This document shows, in pieces, positions 17,011 to 23,186 of a DNA stretch of 33,591 nt. Both the position numbers and the translations under genes were made by a program. The DNA is from Betaproteobacteria bacterium (GTDB lineage Bacteria > Pseudomonadota > Gammaproteobacteria > Burkholderiales > JACQAP01): positions 1 through 33,591 of the forward strand of contig JANXVW010000217.1 of the NCBI GenBank assembly GCA_025351455.1. The letters are read 5' to 3'. How positions within the stretch are numbered: position 1 is the first letter of the stretch; each line of letters opens with the position of its first letter. The notes beneath the pieces were generated by a model. That model had not been told where the DNA came from. It did no database searches and saw only the letters and a program-made list of their open reading frames with translations.

Positions 17011-17925
17011 TCAGAGCTTCACGTCCATGCCGTCGAACGCGACTTCGATTCCCGCGCTGGCCAGCTGCCTGCGCTCGTCGGAGTCTTCATCGAGGATGGG
17101 GTTGGTGTTGTTGATGTGAATGAGGATCTTGCGCGACGCCTTCAGCGGCTTCAGCACTTCGATCATGCCGCCGGCGCCCGATTGCGGCAGGTGGCCGATG
17201 TCGCGCGCGCGTTTCTTGGAAAGTCCCAGTCCGATCATTTCGTCGTCCGTCCAGAATGTGCCATCGACCATCAGGATATCGGCTTCTTCCAGAAACGGCT
17301 TCAGGTGAGGTTCGATTTCCCCCAAGCCGGGGGCGTAGAACAATACCTTGCCGGAGCGCGGGTCGGCGATGCGCATGCCGATGTTGTCACCCTCAAGCGG
17401 GTTGTCGCGATGCGGAGAATAGGGCGGCGCATTGCTCTTCAGCGGCACCGCGGTGAACTTGAGGTCTTCCGCACCGATGACGGGGAAGCTGTTCCCGCGT
17501 TCGGTCGGAACCTTGTGCCAGTGGACCCCGCAATAGTGTCCGAGAATCTTGAACAGGGGATTGCCGGTACTCAGATCTTCGCGGGCCATCTCGGTGCAAT
17601 AGATTTCCAGCGGGCGTCCCTCACGCAGCATCAGCAAGCCGGTGGTGTGGTCGATCTGCGCATCCATCAACACCACCGAACGGATGGCCGTATCGCGAAT
17701 GGCGCGTGCGGGTTGCAGTGCCGCAAAACCCTTGTATTGCGCCAGCAGGTCCGGTGAGGCGTTGAACAACACCCAGTTGACGTCGTCTGCGCTGACCGCG
17801 ATGGAAGATTGCGTCCGCGGCGTGGCGCGCAGGCTGCCTTTGCGAACGCCGTCGCAGTTGCGGCAATTGCAGTTCCACTGCGGGAAGCCGCCGCCGGCTG
17901 CGGCACCCAATACCCTTATTCTCAT
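17011..17925 (-). CDS. pqqB: PqqB, MBL-fold hydroxylase of PQQ synthesis
   Basis: A 304-residue metallo-beta-lactamase-fold protein, shown in other bacteria to be an iron-dependent hydroxylase acting on the Glu-Tyr intermediate. Visible family features are MRIRVLGAAAGGGFPQWNCNC with the CxCxxC zinc-type cysteines, DAQIDHTTGLLMLREG as the modified metal motif, and LPQSGAGGM. The frame is open upstream to 17994, but MRIRVLG at 17925 is the family start. It is separated from pqqA by 79 bp that hold a strong hairpin. Confidence 0.98.
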   Translation of the reverse strand: MRIRVLGAAAGGGFPQWNCNCRNCDGVRKGSLRATPRTQSSIAVSADDVNWVLFNASPDLLAQYKGFAALQPARAIRDTAIRSVVLMDAQIDHTTGLLMLREGRPLEIYCTEMAREDLSTGNPLFKILGHYCGVHWHKVPTERGNSFPVIGAEDLKFTAVPLKSNAPPYSPHRDNPLEGDNIGMRIADPRSGKVLFYAPGLGEIEPHLKPFLEEADILMVDGTFWTDDEMIGLGLSKKRARDIGHLPQSGAGGMIEVLKPLKASRKILIHINNTNPILDEDSDERRQLASAGIEVAFDGMDVKL

Positions 17926-17956
17926 GGCGTCAATTCGTTGTAAGCCTTGCAAGAAA

Positions 17957-17985
17957 GACAAAAGCCCCATGAAGGGGCTTTTGTC
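17957..17985 (-). terminator. Hairpin between pqqA and pqqB (attenuator or RNA-processing site)
   Basis: Perfect 12-bp inverted repeat GACAAAAGCCCC / GGGGCTTTTGTC around a 5-nt loop. On the transcribed minus strand it is followed by a T-rich stretch (TTTCTTGC). It starts 20 nt after the pqqA stop. Partial termination or mRNA protection here would raise PqqA over PqqBCDE. Confidence 0.8.
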
Positions 17986-18004
17986 CAAGCCCAACGCTGA
18001 TGAA

Positions 18005-18076
18005 TTAGCGGTTGGCGATGTACATCGTGACTTCGAAGCCGAAACGCATTTCGGTGTACTCAGGCTTGGTCCACAT
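18005..18076 (-). CDS. pqqA: PqqA precursor peptide, copy 1 (operon copy)
   Basis: A 23-residue ribosomal precursor whose Glu15 and Tyr19 become the PQQ skeleton. The sequence begins [14 protein letters not shown], then has EVTMY (E15 and Y19 in the required ExxxY spacing) and ends IANR. Residue numbers match K. pneumoniae PqqA. A GGAG ribosome site lies 9 nt before the ATG (GGAGAAAAATTATG). Too short to be found by ordinary ORF length limits. Confidence 0.97.
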   Translation of the reverse strand: MWTKPEYTEMRFGFEVTMYIANR

Positions 18077-18225
18077 AATTTTTCTCCAAAAGTTTAGGTT
18101 GTAAAATCAGCGGGATGTTCCCCGACGCTGCCGAACTACCGGCTGCTTGACTGCTGAGTTGGCCAATGCAACCTTGCCCAGCGAGTCACATCTATTCTGC
18201 GCAATACGCGAGCTTCTGGCCCTAC

Positions 18226-18260
18226 GAAAATCACCAAATCTGCGTCATGATTTTCATTAG
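18226..18260 (-). promoter_or_regulatory. Putative regulatory element upstream of pqqA copy 1
   Basis: On the minus strand this holds CTAATGAAAATCATGA followed by GATTT and TTTTC blocks. The first 16 bases are identical to those upstream of pqqA copy 2 (22840-22874), and 28 of 35 positions match overall. The core ATGAAAATCAT is a dyad (ATGA-AAA-TCAT). The element is 149 nt (nearest edge) upstream of the pqqA ATG and 51 nt upstream of the divergent TonB-family gene, so it could serve both. It may bind the regulator encoded at 22144. Confidence 0.7.
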
Positions 18261-18311
18261 TCTGGGTGTTCAAACTTTACTTACCTCAATGGCTTGCACT
18301 ACCCTTCGAAC

Positions 18312-19376
18312 ATGTCAGACGCCGCCCTCGACAGAGGACTCTATTTCCCTACTTCCATGACCGACTGGTACCGCGAGCGCTCTTTCAGAGTGGCCTTTGC
18401 GGTGTCCGTGGTGATTCATGCGGTTCTGATCGCCTTTATACCCGGTTTTCGTTCCGTCTCGATCGAAACGCCAAAGGTGATGGAGGTTGAGATCATGGCG
18501 CAAGAAGCGCCGCCGATTCCTCGTGTCCAGGAAAAGCCGGTCGTGCCGCCGAAAGCGGTCGAACCGAGAATAGAGCCGAAGCCCGAATCGCTAGTGCAAA
18601 AGCCGCAACCTGAGCCGATTCCCGGACCCGTCGTGAAACAAGCATTGCCTGAGCTCCCGCCCGTTCCCCGATCGGAAATCATCCGGGCCACACCGCGCGC
18701 CGAGCCAAAGCCGGAGTTTGTGGTGCCGAAGCCCGAATTGCGCCCGGAACCCAAAGCCGAACCCAAACTCGAATCCAGACCCGAGCCGAAGATCGAGCCG
18801 CGGCCCGAGCCGCCGCCCCTGGCACGAGTGGAGCCGCGACCGGAGCCGCGACCGACGCCAACGGTAGAACCCCGGCCAGAGCCACGCATCGAGCCCAGGG
18901 CTGAGGTTCGGCCGGAAATAAAGCCGGTTCCGAGCGAAACGCCTCCACCTGTCGTTCAGCCTCGCGTCGAACCGTCTATTGCCGCGCCAACCGCCGCGCG
19001 TCCCGCGCCCGCTCCCGTGGCGGTACAACCCCCGCCCGTCGTCGCCCCGCAGCCCAAAGCGATCGATGAAAGTCGTGAGCGCACGTTGAGGGATCAATAT
19101 CAGCAGATCATCTCGGCGCGGATCAAGCAGTTCGAAGAGTATCCACCGGTTGCGAAGCGGCGTCACTGGGAGGGGACCACCGTGGTTCAATTGCGCCTGA
19201 GTCCCGACGGCATGGTGACGGATATTTCGGTTGTGGAGAAAAGCGGCCACGAAATCCTCGATGAGGCGGCCGTGAACATGATCCGCAGGGCATCGCCATT
19301 GCCGGCCCCGCCGGAAGGTCTGCGCGGGCGGGATCAAACCGTCCTCGTTCCGATCAAATTCAAACTCGAATCCTGA
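18312..19376 (+). CDS. TonB-family energy transducer
   Basis: A 354-residue inner-membrane protein that would couple the proton motive force to outer-membrane receptors. It has one N-terminal membrane helix (FRVAFAVSVVIHAVLIAFIP), then a long periplasmic Pro/Glu/Lys/Arg-rich spacer of repeated EPKPE and EPRPE units (about 65-245). The C-terminal TonB domain starts near DQYQQIISARIKQFEEYPP and includes TTVVQLRLSPDGMVTDISVVEKSGHEILDEAAV. The start is uncertain: ATG 18312 is used here, with TTG 18294 and ATG 18357 as alternatives, and none has a good ribosome site. ExbB/ExbD are not in the window. Divergent from pqqA, it is the natural partner of the receptor at 23187. Confidence 0.88.
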   Translation: MSDAALDRGLYFPTSMTDWYRERSFRVAFAVSVVIHAVLIAFIPGFRSVSIETPKVMEVEIMAQEAPPIPRVQEKPVVPPKAVEPRIEPKPESLVQKPQPEPIPGPVVKQALPELPPVPRSEIIRATPRAEPKPEFVVPKPELRPEPKAEPKLESRPEPKIEPRPEPPPLARVEPRPEPRPTPTVEPRPEPRIEPRAEVRPEIKPVPSETPPPVVQPRVEPSIAAPTAARPAPAPVAVQPPPVVAPQPKAIDESRERTLRDQYQQIISARIKQFEEYPPVAKRRHWEGTTVVQLRLSPDGMVTDISVVEKSGHEILDEAAVNMIRRASPLPAPPEGLRGRDQTVLVPIKFKLES

Positions 19377-19395
19377 GCTTCCAAATTTCCCGGCC

Positions 19396-20358
19396 ATGGC
19401 CGCAGACCAGAATCAGGCCGACGGCGCTGCGTTATATCCGCAGCTGGAGCCTTATCGCCGCGACTGGCTTGAGGTGGGCGGCGGACATCGGGTTTATTTC
19501 GAGGAGAGCGGAAATCCCGAAGGGTTTCCGGTACTTTTTGTGCATGGCGGACCGGGCAGCCAGTCGCGTCCCGCGCACCGCCGATTTTTCGATCCTGCAT
19601 TTTTCCGCATCATCCTGTTCGATCAGCGCGGTTGTGGCCAGAGTACGCCACGTGGTTCCCTGGCCGACAATACGACGGCGCATCTGATTGCCGACATGGA
19701 CGGGTTGCGCCGCCACCTTGGCGTGGAGCACTGGCTGCTGTTTGGCGGTTCGTGGGGCAGCACGCTGTCGATGGCCTATGCGGTGGTGCACGCGGATCGG
19801 GTTGCCGGCATGATATTGCGCGGCGTATTCCTCGGCAGTCGCGCGGAAGTGGACTGGTTCCTGTCCGGCGTGCGCAACATTATTCCCGAGGCGTGGGCGG
19901 AGTTTGCCGGCGGTGCGGACCAGCCCCTTGTGCAGCATTACCGCAGACTTATCGACAATCCGGCGGAAGGAATCGCCGCTGCAGCCGCCAGGCGCTGGAA
20001 TGACTACGAGGCGAGGGTCATGGATCCTGCCAATCCGTCTGCGTCAGCAGGGACGGCTTCCGCGCCGGAGGTTCTGGCTAGCGTGAAAGTCCAGTTGCAC
20101 TATCTCGCCAACGAGTTCTTTCTGCGTCCCGAGGAATTGCTCGATAATCTATGGAGAATACCGAACCTGCCCGTGATCATCGTGCAAGGAAGAATGGACC
20201 TTGTCTGTCCCCCCTTGACCGCATTCGCCGTGGCGCGTGGCATCGGCAACGTGGAATTGTGCATGGTCGCAGACGGCGGCCATTCGGCTTTGCAGCCGCA
20301 AATGGCGGCACAATTGAGTGCGGCGACGCGGCGCATTCAAACCCGCATCAGGCGCTGA
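19396..20358 (+). CDS. pip: Proline iminopeptidase (alpha/beta hydrolase)
   Basis: A 320-residue prolyl aminopeptidase that removes N-terminal proline from peptides. It has the oxyanion motif FVHGGPGSQSRP, DQRGCGQSTPRG, the nucleophile S119 in GGSWGS, the acid near QGRMDLVCPP and the catalytic histidine in GGHSAL. The length and motifs fit the classic PIP family (peptidase S33). It lies 19 bp after the TonB-like gene and 4 bp before the sensor kinase, so all are one transcription unit. Because PqqA has a conserved Pro5 in its leader, a role in leader clean-up is a reasonable guess but not shown. Confidence 0.92.
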   Translation: MAADQNQADGAALYPQLEPYRRDWLEVGGGHRVYFEESGNPEGFPVLFVHGGPGSQSRPAHRRFFDPAFFRIILFDQRGCGQSTPRGSLADNTTAHLIADMDGLRRHLGVEHWLLFGGSWGSTLSMAYAVVHADRVAGMILRGVFLGSRAEVDWFLSGVRNIIPEAWAEFAGGADQPLVQHYRRLIDNPAEGIAAAAARRWNDYEARVMDPANPSASAGTASAPEVLASVKVQLHYLANEFFLRPEELLDNLWRIPNLPVIIVQGRMDLVCPPLTAFAVARGIGNVELCMVADGGHSALQPQMAAQLSAATRRIQTRIRR

Positions 20359-20362
20359 CCCG

Positions 20363-22129
20363 ATGCGCAACCTGAGCTTGCGCTTTCGCATCAACGTGGT
20401 CATCACGCTTGTGATCGTGGCCTTCGTCATTGCAACCGGCAATCTGCTCATCGAAGAAACCCGGCGATCCATCCGCGAAGAAATGGAGGCGGGAACGCGG
20501 ATCACCGCGCAATTGCTCGAAACGGTCATTGTGAACACCCGCCCGAATATTCAGGACGCACCCCACAATCAGGTCTTGTTGTCCTTTCTGCAACGCGTGG
20601 GCCGGGTCAGGGCAAACGAAATCCGGCTCTACGATGAAAACGAAAAGCTCCTTTACACTTCTCCGCCGCCCGTCTATAAGCGCGGCCGGTGGGCGCCGCA
20701 GTGGTTTACCGGACTTGTTCGTCCCAAATTGAGCGACTACCGCTTGAACCTTTCCAATGGAAGCGTGGTGATCACGCCCGACCCGTCGCGTTCCGTGCTG
20801 GATGCGTGGGATGACCTCAAGCAGTTTTTTTGGCTGATTCTCGGATTCTTCGTGCTCGTGAATGTCATCGTATTCTGGCTGCTTGGGCGGTCACTGCGGC
20901 CCGTCGGAAAAATTCTTGGGGGATTGTCCCTGATGGAAAAGGGGCGGTTTGAGACGCGGTTGCCGATGTTCGGTTCGCCCGAATTCGATTCCATCGGTCA
21001 GGTTTTCAACCGCATGGCGCAAACCCTGGAAGAGAGCCTCGCCGAAAACCGGCGGCTGGCGCTGGTGGCGACGCAATCCAGCGATGCGATCATCATTCAC
21101 GATCTCGAGGGCCGGATTTCATTCTGGAATCCTGCTGCAGAACGGATGTTCGGCTATCGGGTGGAGGATATCGTCGGGCGTTCCGCCACATTGTTGACTA
21201 CGCCCGATCGGCAGGGTGAATTGCAGGAAAATCTTGATACGGTGAAGCGGCGCGTCCTGATCGAGATGATAGAAACCCAGCGTGTTAGCAAAGACGGGCG
21301 GGTGGTCGACGTCGCCCTCTCCGCGGCACCACTGGTCGATCCCGTAAGCGATGAGGTGATCGGTGAAATCTGCAGCATGCGCGACATCACGGAGCACAAG
21401 CTCGCGCAGCAGGCCGAACTCGAGCTGGAGCAGAACCGCCAACTGACCCACGCGATCCAAAGCAGGCTGGAAGAAGAACGCCGCAGTATCGCGCGCGAAC
21501 TTCACGATGAACTCGGGCAATGCGTTACGGCGATCAAGACCATCGGCACGGCGATAGCCAATCGCACGCAGGACAGTTCGCCCGACGTCCATGCCAACGC
21601 ACTGACAATCGTGTCCGTCGCTTCGCACATCTATGATGTCGTGCACGGTATCATTCGCCAGCTCCGGCCGACCGCGCTCGATCATCTGGGGTTGAGTGAA
21701 ACACTGAAGGATTTCGTCTCGGCGTGGCGTGACAGGCATCCGGAAATCGTGTGCGAGCTGCAACTCGACGGTGCAATCGAGGGAATGGGAGAGACCATCA
21801 ACATTACCGTGTATCGCATCGTCCAGGAGTGCCTGACCAACGTCGCTCGCCACGCTGCCGCGACCCGTTCGGATATTCACGTGACGAGGATCAACGATTC
21901 CCGGCACCGGGACGTCGTGAAAGTGGCCGTGCACGACAATGGCAAAGGATTTGCGCAGCGGCGCGAACGGGAGGCCACCCGCTTTGGTCTCATTGGCATG
22001 CGCGAACGCGTGCAGGCGCTCAACGGTGAATTCAACATCGACAGCCGACCGGGGGAGGGCGTAACGGTAACCGCGGTCATCCCGGTGCGGATCCCCGGGT
22101 CCGGTTATCCTGGCGCCGCAACCGGCTAG
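20363..22129 (+). CDS. Sensor histidine kinase, MoxY/LapD-N type with HAMP and PAS
   Basis: A 588-residue membrane kinase. The order is: TM1 (about 10-28), a periplasmic domain of ~125 residues resembling the LapD/MoxY N-terminal domain (ending near 150), TM2 (FFWLILGFFVLVNVIVFWLL, 155-174), HAMP, a PAS domain (about 232-345, with ATQSSDAIIIHD and FGYRVEDIVGRS), then a HisKA_3 dimerisation domain with phospho-acceptor H381 (RSIARELHDELGQ). The HATPase domain has the N box (RIVQECLTNVARHA), and G boxes (VHDNGKGF, GLIGMRERV). It is in the NarL/UhpB-type family. In Paracoccus, moxYX control methanol oxidation genes, so a signal linked to alcohol or PQQ metabolism is likely. Confidence 0.93.
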   Translation: MRNLSLRFRINVVITLVIVAFVIATGNLLIEETRRSIREEMEAGTRITAQLLETVIVNTRPNIQDAPHNQVLLSFLQRVGRVRANEIRLYDENEKLLYTSPPPVYKRGRWAPQWFTGLVRPKLSDYRLNLSNGSVVITPDPSRSVLDAWDDLKQFFWLILGFFVLVNVIVFWLLGRSLRPVGKILGGLSLMEKGRFETRLPMFGSPEFDSIGQVFNRMAQTLEESLAENRRLALVATQSSDAIIIHDLEGRISFWNPAAERMFGYRVEDIVGRSATLLTTPDRQGELQENLDTVKRRVLIEMIETQRVSKDGRVVDVALSAAPLVDPVSDEVIGEICSMRDITEHKLAQQAELELEQNRQLTHAIQSRLEEERRSIARELHDELGQCVTAIKTIGTAIANRTQDSSPDVHANALTIVSVASHIYDVVHGIIRQLRPTALDHLGLSETLKDFVSAWRDRHPEIVCELQLDGAIEGMGETINITVYRIVQECLTNVARHAAATRSDIHVTRINDSRHRDVVKVAVHDNGKGFAQRREREATRFGLIGMRERVQALNGEFNIDSRPGEGVTVTAVIPVRIPGSGYPGAATG

Positions 22130-22143
22130 CAGAAGGAATCAAA

Positions 22144-22800
22144 TTGGAGAGCAAATTGGCAATCGGGAACATCAGCGTGATGCTTGTCGACGATCACGCC
22201 GTCGTGCGCATGGGCTTTCGATTGCTTCTGGAGGGGTCGTCGGACATCCGAGTGGTGGCCGAGGCCGAAAGCGGGGAAGAGGCCTGCCGCAAATATCCCG
22301 AAGTCAGGCCGGACGTTGTGGTCATGGACATTTCCATGCCCGGAATCGGAGGCCTCGAAGCGATCGATCGCATCCTGGCGCGCGAGCCCACAGCGCGCAT
22401 CCTGGTCCTGTCAGCACACGAAGATGCGATGCATGCGCGCAGGGTGCTGAAGGCGGGCGCGGCGGGCTATCTCACCAAGCGCAGTGCGGCGGAAGCCCTC
22501 ATGCAGGCAATCCGCCAGGTGCGCCAGGGTAAGACATTTCTCGAGCCGGAAATTGCGCAGCAGCTTGCCATGCACCAACTCAATGGTGAGCGCAATCCAC
22601 TCGACATGCTGAGCGAAAAGGAATTCAAGGTCTTCCTTTCCCTGGCCAAGGGCCAGTCGGTTGCTGATATCGCGGGAGTCATGTCGCTTAGCCCTCGCAC
22701 CATCGGTACCCACCTCTACAACATCAAACAGAAGCTGGGTGCTTCGAATTCCGCTGAACTGGCCATCATTGCCATTCGCGCCGGACTCATAGAACCTTGA
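22144..22800 (+). CDS. NarL/LuxR-family response regulator (MoxX-like)
   Basis: A 218-residue two-component regulator. The receiver domain has the acidic pair D16, D17 (VMLVDDHAVV), phospho-acceptor D62 (VVVMDISMPG) and the lysine in GYLTKRSA. The C-terminal LuxR helix-turn-helix reads LSEKEFKVFLSLAKGQSVADI...LSPRTIGTHLYNIKQKLG. The start is a TTG at 22144 with AAGGAA at 22133-22138 as ribosome site; later starts would delete the first receiver strand. The gene begins 14 bp after the kinase stop and is its evident partner. Its targets probably include the adjacent pqq promoters. Confidence 0.93.
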   Translation: MESKLAIGNISVMLVDDHAVVRMGFRLLLEGSSDIRVVAEAESGEEACRKYPEVRPDVVVMDISMPGIGGLEAIDRILAREPTARILVLSAHEDAMHARRVLKAGAAGYLTKRSAAEALMQAIRQVRQGKTFLEPEIAQQLAMHQLNGERNPLDMLSEKEFKVFLSLAKGQSVADIAGVMSLSPRTIGTHLYNIKQKLGASNSAELAIIAIRAGLIEP

Positions 22801-22822
22801 TTAAGCGGAATTATTCAGATTC

Positions 22823-22837
22823 TTGGGGCTGCCCCAA
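22823..22837. repeat. Perfect palindrome TTGGGGCTGCCCCAA
   Basis: A 7-bp inverted repeat around a single T, 22 bp after the response regulator stop and 2 bp before the conserved pqqA element. It has no T-tract, so it is more like an operator half or small stem than a terminator. Confidence 0.5.
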
Positions 22838-22839
22838 AT

Positions 22840-22874
22840 CTAATGAAAATCATGAGTCGGATTTCAGGGTTTTC
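22840..22874 (+). promoter_or_regulatory. Putative regulatory element upstream of pqqA copy 2
   Basis: Plus-strand CTAATGAAAATCATGA followed by GATTT and TTTTC blocks, matching the pqqA copy 1 upstream element at 28 of 35 positions and in the same orientation relative to pqqA. It ends 110 nt before the ATG. The flanks between it and each pqqA are not similar, so the element has been kept selectively. Confidence 0.7.
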
Positions 22875-22984
22875 CGGTGGGGATGGCGCAGGGGTTCACC
22901 CAGAATGTGTCTCACGGTCGTGATGAACGGCCCCGATGCCCGAAAAGTGGATTCAACTCTCTAATCTCTCTAAGGAGCTCTACC

Positions 22985-23056
22985 ATGTGGACGAAACCCG
23001 AATACACCGAAATGCGCTTTGGCTTTGAAGTCACGATGTACGTGTTCAATCGCTAA
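22985..23056 (+). CDS. pqqA: PqqA precursor peptide, copy 2 (orphan)
   Basis: A second complete 23-residue PqqA. It is identical to copy 1 through residue 19 (including E15 and Y19 in EVTMY) and differs only at 20-21 (VF in place of IA) before the shared NR end. Several synonymous codon differences show that it is not a recent exact duplication. AAGGAG at 22972-22977 gives a strong ribosome site 7 nt before the ATG. It lies alone between the response regulator and a terminator, with no pqqBCDE next to it. Confidence 0.95.
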   Translation: MWTKPEYTEMRFGFEVTMYVFNR

Positions 23057-23073
23057 ATAGCACAGCGCGATCC

Positions 23074-23105
23074 AAAGGGCTGCTTTCGAGCAGCCCTTTT
23101 TTATT
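23074..23105 (+). terminator. Intrinsic terminator after pqqA copy 2
   Basis: Perfect 10-bp stem AAAGGGCTGC / GCAGCCCTTT with a 6-nt loop, followed by TTTTTTATTT. It starts 17 nt after the pqqA stop and isolates the small gene as its own transcript. Confidence 0.93.
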
Positions 23106-23186
23106 TCCTGCGGTACGCTATCGGCGCTCGCGGAACACAAGATAAAATCAAAAAGAGAACAGAACAACATCAAGGGAGGCCGCAAC

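Noticed and set aside
18520-18960. Repetitive DNA coding for EPKPE/EPRPE
   Set aside because: This is the Pro/Glu spacer normal for TonB proteins, not a separate DNA repeat or CRISPR.
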